From: Lentzea sp033794685
GTDB lineage: Bacteria > Actinomycetota > Actinomycetes > Mycobacteriales > Pseudonocardiaceae
Assembly (NCBI GenBank): GCA_033794685.1
Contig: JARAYZ010000004.1
Direction: 5' to 3' (one strand)
Length of the DNA: 64,000 nt
Part shown: piece after piece, positions 24,038 through 34,100 of the stretch
Position numbering within the stretch: position 1 is the stretch's first letter
Layout of the letters: each line of letters begins with the position of its first letter
Notes under the pieces: model-generated
Database searches by the model: none
Told to the model about the DNA's origin: nothing
What the model saw: only the letters and a program-made list of their open reading frames with translations
Position numbers and translations under genes: made by a program

Positions 24038-27000
24038 TCACAGATCGAGCAGGTCGGCGACGGAACGCGAGGCCCTGGCCTCGGCTCGGATCACGCCGAC
24101 GGGTACGGGTGTGGTGTCGCGCAACCGGTCGACCTCGGACGCGATGCCGGCGACGGTCGGGTGGTCGAAGAGCGACCGCATCGGCAGCCGGACACCCAGT
24201 TCGCTCTCGACGCGGGCGAGGATCCTCGCCGCCTTCAGCGAGTGGCCGCCGCAGTCGAAGAAATCGGTGTCGCGGCCGACCGACTCCGTGCCGAGCACCT
24301 GGCGCCACAGGTTCGCGACGGCGACCTCGGTGAGCGTCTGCGGCTCGTCGAACTCCTCCTCCGCGGCGATCTCCGGGTCGGGCAACGCGCGCAGGTCGAG
24401 CTTCCCGTTGCGGGTCAACGGCAACGACTCCAGCGGCACCAGCGCGGACGGCACGAGGTAGGTGGGCAACGCGGCGCGCACGTGCCGCGCCAGCTCGTCG
24501 AGCTGCTCGTCGCCCGCCCGCTCCAGCACGACGTACCCGACCAGGCGGACGTCACCGGCGGCGTCCGGGAGCGGCAGGACGACGGCCTGGCGCACCAGCC
24601 CCGAGGAGTGCAGGCAGGCCTCGACCTCGCCCGGTTCGATCCGGAAGCCGCGGATCTTGACCTGGCGGTCGGCCCGGCCCAGGTACTCGAAGGTCCCGTC
24701 CGGCAGCAACCGCGCGAGGTCGCCGGTCCGGTAGAGCCGCGCGCCGGGCTTGCCACCCAGGTGGTCCGGGACGAACCTGTCGGCGGTCAGCGCGGGGTTC
24801 CCGACGTAGCCGCGGCCGACGCCGTCACCGCCGACGCACAGCTCACCCACGGCCATCGGCGGGACCGGCTCCAGGTACTGGTCCAGCACGTAGAGCTGGG
24901 TGTTGCTCAGCCCTCGTCCCAACGGAATGCGACCTGCCGCGCGTTCGCACTCGTGGCTCGACGCGAAGGTCGTGGTCTCGGTGGGGCCGTAGCCGTTCAC
25001 GACGTGCCGGGGACCGCCGGGGTGGGCGATGAGCGCGGCGACCGCGTGCTCGTCCGGCTGCTCGCCGCCGAACACGAAGTAGCGCAACCCGGACAGCGCG
25101 CCCGGCAGCTCGCGCGCCACGTGCATCGCGACGGACGTGGTGAGGAACAACGTGTCGATCGTGTTGGCCCGCAACCACTCCCCCAGCGCCGCCGGGTCGA
25201 GCGCGACGTCCTTGGGCAGGCCGACCAGGCGACCGCCGTTCAGCAGGGCGCCCCAGATCTCGAACGTCGCCGCGTCGAACGTCGTCGTCGAGGCCTGCGC
25301 GACCCGGTCACCGGGTGCGAAGTCGACGTAGTTCGTGTCGCGCACCAGCCGGACCACGTTGCGGTGGCTGACGCACACGCCCTTCGGCATGCCGGTCGAC
25401 CCGGACGTGTACATCACGTACGCGAGGTCGTCCGCGACCAGAGTCCTCTGTGGACGGCCGGCGGGACAGGTGAGGACCATCGCGGACAGGTCCACCAGCT
25501 CGACCCCGGCCAGCTCGGCGGCGCGGTCGGCGACCACGACGGCCGCGGAGGCGTCCTCGCACAACGACTGCAGCCGGTCGAGCGGGTACTCCGGGTCGAG
25601 CGGCAGGTACGCGCCACCGGCCTTGAGCACGGCGATCGCGGCGACGATCCAGTCCACCCCGCGGTCCAGCAGGATGCCGACGGGCGTTCCCGCGGTCACA
25701 CCGAGGGTGCCCAGGTGGGCGGCGAGCCGGTTGGCCCGCTGGTCCAGTTCGGCGTAGGTGAGCCGCACGCCGCCGAACTCGACGGCGACGTCCGCGGCGA
25801 AGCGGTCGGCGGTCTGCTCGAACAGCTCGACGAGGGTCGCGTCGGCCGGGTACGCGGTGGCGTTCGCGTTGAGGTCGCGGACGATCCGGCCGCGCTCGTC
25901 GCCGGAGAGCAGCGACAGGTTCGACAGCCGCGTGTCCGGCGCGCTGGTGAGCTGGCCGAGCACGGTGGCGAAGCGCTCGGTCAGGTCGACGACATCGGCG
26001 CGCCGGTACAGCGCCGTGCGGAACTTGACCCAGCCGCGCATCTCGCCGCCGCCGGAGTCGGGCAGCTGCAGTTCGAGGTCGTAGAGGCTCTGGTCGCTGG
26101 TGCCCTGGACGAACGTGAACACGCACCCTCCGGCGGCCAGCGGACCGGCCAGCGGCGGCGGGGACGCGAAGACGACCTGGAAGACCGGGTGCCGGTCACC
26201 GTCCCCGGTCTGCCCGAGCGCGGAGCAGACCTCGTGGAACGGCGCGTCGCGATGGTCGAGCGCGTCCAGCACGGAGCCGCGCACGGCGTCCATCACCTCG
26301 CTGAACGTCGGGTCCCAGCCCAGCCGCACCCGCAGCGCCAGCATGTTCACGAAGTAGCCGACCAGCTCGTGGGTGTCGGCGTGCTCGCGACCGGCCGACG
26401 GCGAGCCGACCACGACGTCCGACGAGCCGGTCAACCGGTGCAACAGCACGGAGAACGCGCTCAGCAGCACCATGAACGACGACGACCGGTGCGTGCTCGC
26501 CGCCCGCCGGACCGCGTTCGCCAGGTCCTCCGGTACGACCAGCGGCAGGGAGTCGGCGGCGAAGTCGGGCGGAGCGGGACGGGTGCGGATCGCCGGCAGC
26601 TCCAGCGGTTCCGGCAGGTCGGCCAGCTCGGTGAGCCAGTGCTCCACGCCGCCGGCGAGCGGCGCGATACCCCGGTAGGCGACCGCGGGCCGGGGCAGCG
26701 CGACGTCCTCGCCGTCGATCGCGGCCTGGTAGCAGCGCGGCAGCTCGTCCTGCAGGACGGCGACGGACGCGCCGTCGATCGCGATGTGGTGCACCAGCAG
26801 GACGAGCTGGTGGCGGTCGTCCTCCATGCGGAGCAACACGATCCGCAACGGCAGCCCCGAAGTGATGTCGACGGGGCGAGCGAGTTCGGCCGCTACCAAC
26901 GCTTCGGTGCGTGCGGTGCGTTCGGCGGGCGCGAGGTCACGGAGGTCGCGTGCCGCGATCGACACGTGGGCCTCCAGCGCGACGGACGCCACCAGGACGT

Positions 27001-27199
27001 CGCCGTCGAGGCGGTAGCTGGTGCGCAACGGCTCGTGCCGGTCGATCACCGCGTTCAGCGCGGTGGCGAGCGCGTAGGTGTCGAGCTCGCCGGTGATCTC
27101 CACGTGCACCGGCACGGTGTTGAACGTGACGTCCGGCGCGAGCTGGTCGGAGAACCAGATCTGCTGCTGGCCCCGGGTAGCGGGGAACTGGTCGGTCAC
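24038..27199 (-). CDS. NRPS module C-A-PCP (first)
   Basis: A 1,053-residue module from GTG 27199. The C domain has VHHIAIDG near 135. The A domain has YTSGSTGMPKG near 596, YGPTETTTF, YRTGDL and NGKLD. The PCP has DCGGHSLKAAR near 980. The pocket residues read D-A-F-F-V-G-G-T-F-K, close to the known valine code DAFWIGGTFK, so valine or a similar branched residue is likely. A C domain at the very front of the first module suggests that the chain is started by an acyl group, perhaps from one of the free ACPs, instead of a bare amino acid. The start overlaps the thioesterase stop (GTGA). Confidence 0.93.
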   Translation of the reverse strand: MTDQFPATRGQQQIWFSDQLAPDVTFNTVPVHVEITGELDTYALATALNAVIDRHEPLRTSYRLDGDVLVASVALEAHVSIAARDLRDLAPAERTARTEALVAAELARPVDITSGLPLRIVLLRMEDDRHQLVLLVHHIAIDGASVAVLQDELPRCYQAAIDGEDVALPRPAVAYRGIAPLAGGVEHWLTELADLPEPLELPAIRTRPAPPDFAADSLPLVVPEDLANAVRRAASTHRSSSFMVLLSAFSVLLHRLTGSSDVVVGSPSAGREHADTHELVGYFVNMLALRVRLGWDPTFSEVMDAVRGSVLDALDHRDAPFHEVCSALGQTGDGDRHPVFQVVFASPPPLAGPLAAGGCVFTFVQGTSDQSLYDLELQLPDSGGGEMRGWVKFRTALYRRADVVDLTERFATVLGQLTSAPDTRLSNLSLLSGDERGRIVRDLNANATAYPADATLVELFEQTADRFAADVAVEFGGVRLTYAELDQRANRLAAHLGTLGVTAGTPVGILLDRGVDWIVAAIAVLKAGGAYLPLDPEYPLDRLQSLCEDASAAVVVADRAAELAGVELVDLSAMVLTCPAGRPQRTLVADDLAYVMYTSGSTGMPKGVCVSHRNVVRLVRDTNYVDFAPGDRVAQASTTTFDAATFEIWGALLNGGRLVGLPKDVALDPAALGEWLRANTIDTLFLTTSVAMHVARELPGALSGLRYFVFGGEQPDEHAVAALIAHPGGPRHVVNGYGPTETTTFASSHECERAAGRIPLGRGLSNTQLYVLDQYLEPVPPMAVGELCVGGDGVGRGYVGNPALTADRFVPDHLGGKPGARLYRTGDLARLLPDGTFEYLGRADRQVKIRGFRIEPGEVEACLHSSGLVRQAVVLPLPDAAGDVRLVGYVVLERAGDEQLDELARHVRAALPTYLVPSALVPLESLPLTRNGKLDLRALPDPEIAAEEEFDEPQTLTEVAVANLWRQVLGTESVGRDTDFFDCGGHSLKAARILARVESELGVRLPMRSLFDHPTVAGIASEVDRLRDTTPVPVGVIRAEARASRSVADLLDL

Positions 27200-27939
27200 T
27201 GCGCACCTTCCCTGGCCGCGAGCGACCGCACGACGCTCGTCACCGCCGCCGGATCGTCTTTGAGGTAGAAGTGGCCGCCCGGCCGGACCACGAGGTCGAA
27301 GCCGGAAACGGTGTGGTGCCGCCAGGCGGCGACGTCGGCCACGGTCGCGAGCGGGTCGTCGGTGCCGGAGAACGCGGTGACCGGCACTTCGACCACGTCG
27401 CGCGTGCCGTGGAACCCGGCGCACACCGCCAGATCGGCGCGCAACGTGGGGAGGATCAGCGCGAGCATGTCCTTGTGCGCCAACAGGTCCTCGGGCACGC
27501 CGCCGAGCGCGGTCATCCAGTCGAACAGGCCCGCGTCGTCGAGCAGGTGGGGCGCGCCGCCGAACGCGAGGTGCGGAGCCCTGGCCGCCGACACCACGAG
27601 GTGCTCGACCTGGTCACCCAAGCGGTGGGCCACGTCGAACGCGAGCAACCCGCCCATGCTGTGGCCGAACAGGACCACCGGTGCCGCGATCTCCGAGCGG
27701 ATCGCCTCGGCCAGCGGCACGGTGATCGCCGCGGCCTCGGTGAGCGCGGGTTCGCCGAAACGCCGTTCCCTGCCCGGCAGCGCCGCGACCCACAGGTCGA
27801 CGGACTCTCCCAGCAGGTCCGCCCAGTCCCAGTAGGCCGACGCGCCACCCCCGGCGTACGGCAGGCACACCACCCGCCGTGCCGCGCCCGGCCTCGGCTT
27901 CGGCCGGACCAGCCAGCCGCTTCCCCCGTTTTCGTTCAC
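27196..27939 (-). CDS. type II thioesterase
   Basis: A 247-residue alpha/beta hydrolase from GTG 27939. The nucleophile elbow is GHSMGG (S94). The start is typical of the family (VVCLPYAGGGASAYWDW, then LPGRERRF) and the histidine is in RPGGHFYLKDD. Type II thioesterases clear wrongly primed or stalled carriers. Because no synthetase here carries its own thioesterase, it might also take part in release, but that is speculation. It is the first gene of the operon, and the region just upstream carries an inverted repeat that may be its operator. No clear ribosome site is visible before the GTG. Confidence 0.92.
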   Translation of the reverse strand: MNENGGSGWLVRPKPRPGAARRVVCLPYAGGGASAYWDWADLLGESVDLWVAALPGRERRFGEPALTEAAAITVPLAEAIRSEIAAPVVLFGHSMGGLLAFDVAHRLGDQVEHLVVSAARAPHLAFGGAPHLLDDAGLFDWMTALGGVPEDLLAHKDMLALILPTLRADLAVCAGFHGTRDVVEVPVTAFSGTDDPLATVADVAAWRHHTVSGFDLVVRPGGHFYLKDDPAAVTSVVRSLAAREGAQ

Positions 27940-27995
27940 CAGACGAAGCTACGAAGCGGGTCTTAGCGCACCCTTCGGGAAACCTGACGGCTGTC

Positions 27996-28018
27996 TTATG
28001 CCCGCCCTGCCAGCATAA
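27996..28018. promoter_or_regulatory. inverted repeat upstream of the biosynthetic operon
   Basis: TTATGC-N11-GCATAA, a perfect 6-base inverted repeat whose centres are about two helical turns from a transcription start expected close to 27,950. It is among the few AT-rich patches here and lies 57 bases before the thioesterase start. It is a candidate operator for the long minus-strand operon. SARP proteins usually bind direct repeats, so the binder could be something else. Confidence 0.4.
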
Positions 28019-28023
28019 ACGCG

Positions 28024-28070
28024 ACCGGGGCCGCCGTTCGCACCAGCGCGGCGCGAACGGCGGCCCCGGT
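28024..28070. terminator. terminator hairpin after the C-terminal-SARP regulator
   Basis: Perfect 18-base arms (28024-28041 and 28053-28070) around an 11-base loop. It begins 17 bases past the end of the regulator gene and separates it from the biosynthetic operon, so the two are transcribed independently. Confidence 0.82.
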
Positions 28071-28086
28071 GACCGCGAGAGCGGGC

Positions 28087-31074
28087 TCAGCCCGCCCGAA
28101 GAACCTCCGAACCCCGAGTGCCGAACAGGTCCGGCTCGGCGGGCCGGACGCCGATGTCGCACATCTGCTCCAGGTACACCTGGTACCGCCGCCGCGCCTC
28201 GCCGTGCCGCCCGGCGGCCCGCAAAGCCCGCACCAGCCGCACGTGCGCGCTCTCGTCGTAGCGGTCGAGCTCGAGCATCCGGATCAGGTAACCGACCTGC
28301 AGGTCGGGATCGCGCACCAGCCGCACCAACGCCCGCAGCACGGCCGTGTACCGCGCGCCCACCTCCTCGCGCACCTGGACGGCCCACTGCTCGTAGGGTT
28401 CCTCCGCCAGGAACTCCCCGAGGTACAGCTCGTCGGCGTCGGTCAGCAACGACGCCGCGGCCGGGTCGCCGCGCCGGTCCGCCACGAGCGCGGTGCTCGC
28501 GGCGTCCAGGAATCCCGCCACGTCGAGGTCCACGAAGGACAGGTCGAGCGACACCGTGTCGCGGTCCGCCACCAGCGGTTCGGCGTCGGCCGGCAGACCG
28601 GGCACGGACAGCACCGCCCGCAACGTCGAGAGCAGCACGGACAACCGGTTCGCCGTGCGGTCCGACCGGTCGTCCGGCCACAGCAGCTCCACGAGCTGCG
28701 GCCGCGGCACCGGCCGTCCCCGGTTCGCCGCCAGGATCTTCAGCAGGTCGCGGGCCTTCTTCGACTGCCACGACGCGGCCGGCACCGGGACACCGTCGCG
28801 CAGCACCTGGAACCCGCCCAGTGTCCGGACCGCGATCCGCGCCCGCCGGCGCGCACCGACGCCCAGCACGTCGGCCATCAGGACGTCGGTGCGCACCCCG
28901 TGCGCCCCGAGTTCGTTCTCGAACCTCGTCGCGTCGGCACCGGTGGACCGCGCCAGCGCCAGTTCCGCGGTCACCGCGCCCACCGGGTCGCCCGCCGCCC
29001 GCCACACCATCGCGGCCTCGGCCAGCAACGCCGGACCGTCGGCCGAGGTCGCCGCCGCGAGTTGCAGCGCGTCCGCGAGTCCCGCCCGGTCACCGCGCCT
29101 GCCCGCGATCGACCGGGCCGTCGCCGCGTCCGCCCGCGCCGTCTCCCGGTCGCCCGCGAGCACCGCGACCCAGCCGCGGGCGAGCAGCGCGGGCACCTCG
29201 CGCACCCGCAACACCCGGCTCGTCGCAACGGCTTCCTCGGCCAGAGCACGCGCGGCCACCGCGTCCTCGCCCGCGACGACCCGCGCGAGCGTCGCCCGCA
29301 CCAGCGGATCCCCGCCGAGCAGCGCCAGCGCCTCGTCCAGGAACGCCTGCGCCTGACCGGGTTCTCCGCGCCTGCGATGCGCCTCCGCCTTGACCACCAG
29401 GTTCTTCGCGCACCCGCCGGCGTCGCGCAGGGCGTCGTCGAAGCGCCCGAGCCGGACGGCCGCCAGCGCCCGGACACCGCGGCAGTCCTGCTCGTGGCCG
29501 GTGAGCCCGGCCTGCCTGCCGAGGACGAGCAGCTCGTCGACCTCGGCGAGCGCCTGCTCCGGCCCGAACTCGTCCGCGAGGAACCACGCGCGCTCGCACC
29601 GGATCGTGAGCTCCAGCATCCGGCAGCCCGCCCGGCGCGCCCGGTCCGCCGCCCGGCCGTAGTGCATCTCGAACGCCGCCCGGTCACCGCCGAACCCCGC
29701 GAGCACGCCGAAAGCCCTGCTGCTCCAAGCGAAGGCGCCGTGCCCGCCACACCTCTTCGCCGACTCGGCGCACCGCTCGGCCAGTTCCTCCGCGCGCTCG
29801 ACGCGTCCGGTCTCCCGGAACCAGCGCACCGCGAGCGACAGCAGCCGCACCTCGTCCAGGGACACGATGTCGTCGAACACCGTCCGCTCGAACACCTCGA
29901 CGGCCTGGCCGGTCTGCCCCGCCAGCGCGTGCAGCTGCCCGCGGCGCCACGACGACCGCACGGTGTGCTCGCCCGCCTGCTCGTAGTAGTGCAGCGCCCC
30001 GAGCCAATCTCCCTTGTGCTGCAGGGCGAACCCCCACACCAGGTACAGCCGGGAGTCGTCGATCTCCAGCTGTTCCAGCGCGGCGAGCACCGCGTCCGCG
30101 TCGCCGCCGGCCACGATCTGCTCGTCGCGGCGCAGCAACAGCCGCGCGACCAGATCCCACCTCCGCACGGCGACCAGGTGCGCGAGCGCGTCAGCGTGCG
30201 CACCGGTGCGTTCGCAGAACACGGCGGCCTGGAGCCGGATCTCCTCGTCCTCGCGGCCTTCCTGGCGCAGCAGGTCCGCGACGGGTTCGAGGACGCGCCA
30301 GTCCGGCCCGGTCACGAGTCCGCGCCCGGCCAGTCCGGCCAGCGTCTCGCGCACGTCGGCGAATCCGAGCGCCACGCAGAGCGCCGTGGACACCTTGCCG
30401 AGCAACGCGATCGCCCGCACCAGGTCCTGGTTCCGCGCGGGCTCCGCCGCCAGCGCGGACGCCGCCATCTCCTCGGTCAGCTCGCCGTGGCACACCGCCG
30501 CGGGCCAGCCACCGGTCCGCGCCAGCACCCGTGCCGCGTCCCCGTCGACGAGCGCGGCGATCTCCTGCTCGGAGAAGGCGAGCTCGCGCGCGCCGACCTC
30601 GCCGGCCGGCCCGGGGTCGAACGCCAGCGCGCCGCGGGTCAGCAGCACCAGGCCGAACCGGTCGGGGCTGATGCGGCACAACGCCTCCAGCAGCCGGGCG
30701 CTCTCCCCGCGCACCGCGCCCGCGTCGTCGACCACGAGCACCAGGGGTTCGTCGAGGTGCACGTCCAGCAGGCCGCAGATCAGGGCGGCGACCGTCTCGG
30801 CGCCCTGGGCCGTGGTCGTGATCAGCTCGGCGGGCAGGCGCGGTAATCGCTGTCTCAGCGCGCGCAACAGCCCGCGTGACAGGCGTTCCAGCGACACGTC
30901 GGCGGCGTCGAGCCACGCCGCCCTGCGCGTGGCGGCCCACGCGGCGACCGACGTCGTCTTCCCCCAACCGGGCCCCGCCGTCACCACGACCACCTTGTGG
31001 GCGGCCGCGGCGTCGAGCGTCGCGGTCAGCGCGGGCCGGTCCACCAGCCTTGCGGGTAACGCGGGCTGCAGCAT
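28087..31074 (-). CDS. ATPase-TPR regulator with C-terminal SARP/BTAD domain
   Basis: A 995-residue regulator. An AAA/STAND-type ATPase lies at the front with Walker A GPGWGKTT (34-41) and LVLVVDDA as Walker B. A long helical-repeat region of TPR type fills the middle. From about 745 there is an OmpR-like winged helix (RTLGGFQVLRDG) followed by a BTAD domain (EEPYEQWAVQVREEVG, DESAHVRLVRALRAAGR). This is the reverse of the AfsR order. Codons 6 and 77 are TTA, a codon read by the bldA tRNA in streptomycetes, so translation may be tied to development. Position, directly upstream of the operon, makes it a likely activator of the cluster. Confidence 0.85.
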   Translation of the reverse strand: MLQPALPARLVDRPALTATLDAAAAHKVVVVTAGPGWGKTTSVAAWAATRRAAWLDAADVSLERLSRGLLRALRQRLPRLPAELITTTAQGAETVAALICGLLDVHLDEPLVLVVDDAGAVRGESARLLEALCRISPDRFGLVLLTRGALAFDPGPAGEVGARELAFSEQEIAALVDGDAARVLARTGGWPAAVCHGELTEEMAASALAAEPARNQDLVRAIALLGKVSTALCVALGFADVRETLAGLAGRGLVTGPDWRVLEPVADLLRQEGREDEEIRLQAAVFCERTGAHADALAHLVAVRRWDLVARLLLRRDEQIVAGGDADAVLAALEQLEIDDSRLYLVWGFALQHKGDWLGALHYYEQAGEHTVRSSWRRGQLHALAGQTGQAVEVFERTVFDDIVSLDEVRLLSLAVRWFRETGRVERAEELAERCAESAKRCGGHGAFAWSSRAFGVLAGFGGDRAAFEMHYGRAADRARRAGCRMLELTIRCERAWFLADEFGPEQALAEVDELLVLGRQAGLTGHEQDCRGVRALAAVRLGRFDDALRDAGGCAKNLVVKAEAHRRRGEPGQAQAFLDEALALLGGDPLVRATLARVVAGEDAVAARALAEEAVATSRVLRVREVPALLARGWVAVLAGDRETARADAATARSIAGRRGDRAGLADALQLAAATSADGPALLAEAAMVWRAAGDPVGAVTAELALARSTGADATRFENELGAHGVRTDVLMADVLGVGARRRARIAVRTLGGFQVLRDGVPVPAASWQSKKARDLLKILAANRGRPVPRPQLVELLWPDDRSDRTANRLSVLLSTLRAVLSVPGLPADAEPLVADRDTVSLDLSFVDLDVAGFLDAASTALVADRRGDPAAASLLTDADELYLGEFLAEEPYEQWAVQVREEVGARYTAVLRALVRLVRDPDLQVGYLIRMLELDRYDESAHVRLVRALRAAGRHGEARRRYQVYLEQMCDIGVRPAEPDLFGTRGSEVLRAG

Positions 31075-31131
31075 CTTCGAGCACCACTTCCTACCTGTAC
31101 GACCTGTCGGAAGCAGTGCACCAACGCCGTG

Positions 31132-31165
31132 CATCCGTGCCGCATCGATGACCGATGCACGGATG
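31132..31165. terminator. hairpin between the two regulator genes
   Basis: Nine-base arms CATCCGTGC and GCACGGATG (31132-31140 and 31157-31165), with a second nested inverted repeat GCATCG/CGATGC inside. It follows the stop of the AfsR-like gene by about 10 bases and precedes the next regulator. It could end the first transcript or be a protein site for the second. Confidence 0.5.
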
Positions 31166-31175
31166 TCGCCGCTGG

Positions 31176-34100
31176 TCAGCTCACTTTCGCGACCTCGCGC
31201 ACCACCGTCAGCGCGCGGGGTGCGGGGCGTCCGCAGGCGCAGCGCATGCAACCGGTGCCGGTGCCGGCCAGGTGCGCGCGGGCGTTGTCCGCGTCCACCG
31301 CGCCGTCCGGGTAGAGCGCGACGGCCCGTTCCCAGTGCGTGCGCGCCCACTCGTGCTCACCGCGCCGGGCCGCGACGTGGGCAAGACCCTCGTGCGCCCG
31401 TGCCCGCACCATCGGCAGCACGCCCGCCATCGCCAGTTCCTCGGCGTCGCGGAACATCGTCTCGGCCTCGCGCAACCGGCCGGCGGCCAGGCAGGTCTCG
31501 CCGAGCCCGTTCAGCGCGTCACCCTCGGGCTCGCGCAGGTCCATCCGCCGCACCGAGTCCAGGGCCTCCCGTCCCACGGTGAACGCGTCCGCGATCCTGC
31601 CCTGCCGCCGGTAGGTGACCCCGAGCCAGGCCAGGGAGATGCCCTCGCCGCGGCTCATGCCGATCTCCCGGCTGAGCCGCACGGCGCGTTCGAGCGCGGT
31701 GGCCGCCTCGCCGTCGCGGCCGCGCAGCTGGGCGAGCCAGCCGAGGTTGATGAGCACCACGACCTCGCCGCCGGTGTAGCCGCCGCGCTGGTGCATCGCC
31801 AGTGCGGCGCGGAACCGGGCGTCGGCCTCGGCGTGACGGCCGAGGTTGCAGTCGACGAACCCGAGGTCGATGGTCGAGTTGACCTCGGCCCGCTGGTCGC
31901 CGATGGACCGCGCGAGCTCCGCCGCCTCCGCGAAACTCCCGGCGGCGTCGGCCAGCATGCCCGCCTGCACCTGAGCCGCGCCCAGCTCGCGCAGACCTCC
32001 CACGGTCGCGGGCAGGTCGCCCAGCTCGCGGCTGATCGTGATGGCCCGGCCGAGGAAGTCGAGCACCTCGCCGTGCCGCCCTTCCTCCCGCAACGCGAAC
32101 GCCATGTTCGTCAGCGCCATCGACTCACCGCACCGGTCACCGAGGGCCTGTGCCGCTTTCAAAGCGTTGCGGGCCAACTCCAGCACGCCGGACCGCAGTC
32201 CCACGCGGGTCAGGTAGGGCATCAGCAGGCACGGAAGCTGCCACGCGTGCACGTGCCAGCCGTGCGCGCTCGCGTACCCGGCCACCGCCACCATGTTCTT
32301 GTACTCGGCGCGGAGCTGGCGCACGTCGTCCTCTTCGGACTCGGACGCGGGCAGTTCCGCCTGCCACGTCAGGGCGGGCTCGAAGCCGCGCCGTCCGGGC
32401 AGGGAGCGCCGGCCGCGCACGTCGGCGAGGTGCAGGTAGTAGTCGAACAACCGGTGCCGCGCGGTGTCCAGTTCGGACGGTGTGCCGGCGCGGTCGGCGA
32501 GGTCGAGGGCGCAGTCGCGAACGAGGTCGTGCAGGCAGTAGCGGTCCGTTCTGCGCTGCATCAGCAGATTGCACTCGACGAGCTCCTCCAGCACGTCCTG
32601 CGCGTCCCAGACCGGCACCCCGGCGAGCGCGGCGGCGGCGTGGGCGTCGAAGTCGGCGCCGGGCACGAGCGCCAGCAACCGGAACAGCTCCTGGCGGTCG
32701 GCCGGGAGGTGCTGGTACGACAGGACGAGCACGCCCGCAACGCTGACGTCGTTCGCGGTGAACGCCCGTGCGCGGCGCTGCCGGTCGCGCAGTTGCTCGG
32801 CGAGGTGCGCGACGCTCCAAGGCCGCCGCCGGAAGCGCGCGGCGGCGATCCGGATCGCCAGCGGGAGCCCGCCGCACAACGAGATCACGTCGGCGACGGC
32901 CTCGGGCTCGGCGTCCGCCCGCTCCTGGCCCGCGATCCGGCCGAACAACGCCACCGCGTCGGCCGCGGGCAGCACGTCGAGCGACACCGGGACGGCGCCC
33001 TCGATCGACATCAGGTGGCACCGGCTCACCACCAGCACGACCGATCCGGACGCACCGGGCAGCAGCGGCCGGACCTGACCCGCGTCGGCGGCGTTGTCGA
33101 GCACGACCAGCAGGCGGCGGCCGGACGCCTCGGCCAGCCACAGGTCGCGGCGCGCGGCCGGGTCCACCGGGATGCGCTCCGGTGGCACGCCGAGCTGGCG
33201 CAGCAGCAGTTCGAGCGCGGCGCCCGCGGTCAGCGGCGGGGTGTCGGCGGTGAACCCGCGCAGGTCGACGTAGCAGCGCCCGTCGGGGAAGCGGTCCTCC
33301 AGCCGGTTCGCCACGTGCACGGCCAGCGCGGTCTTGCCGATGCCGCCCATGCCCTCGATGGTGACGATCGCGGGCGCCCGGTCCCCGATCGCCTCGACCA
33401 GTGCGTCCACTTCGGACTCGCGGCCGGTGAAGTCGGGGATGTCGAACGGGAGCGGCGACCGCCGGGGCTCCGCCACCGGCACCGGTCGCGTGCGCAGGAA
33501 CTCGGCGTGCAGCCCGGCCAGCTCGGGACCGGGATCGGTGCCCAGCTCGTCGGCCAGCGCCCGGCGGCCCTGCTCGAACACGGTCAACGCGTCGCCCCGG
33601 CGCCCGGCCCGGTCGAGCGCCCGCATCAGCGTGGCGCGCAGCGACTCCCGCAACGGGTGCTCGGCGACCTGGCCCATCAGCTCTCCCAGCAGCGAGGTCA
33701 CCTCCCCCAGTTCCAGTCGCAGCTCGGCGAGCCGCTCCACCGCCTGCAGCCGTTGCTCCCGCAGGCCCTCGGCCTCCGCGTCGATCGACGGGGACGTGAG
33801 CCCGGTCAGCACCGGGCCTCGCCACAGGTCGAGCGCGCTCTGCAGGAACGCCACGGCCTGCGCCGGTTCTCCCCTCCCGGCGAGGACGTCCGCCTCGCGG
33901 ATCCGGGCGCGGAACAGGTCCGCGTCGAGGCTGCCCTCCGGCAGGTCGAGACGGTAGCCGTGGGTGGTGGTCGTCAGGTGGCCACCGCCTCGCGTGACCA
34001 CGCGGCGCACCGCGGCCGCCGCGTTGCAGACCTGGCGGCGCGCGGTCTGGGGAGGGCTCTCCCAGAGCTCGTCGATCAGCCGGTCGAAGGACACGACGGT

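Noticed and set aside
28069..30846. Long plus-strand frame opposite the C-terminal-SARP regulator
   Set aside because: The protein is Arg/His/Pro-rich without any motif, typical of the opposite strand of a GC-rich gene.
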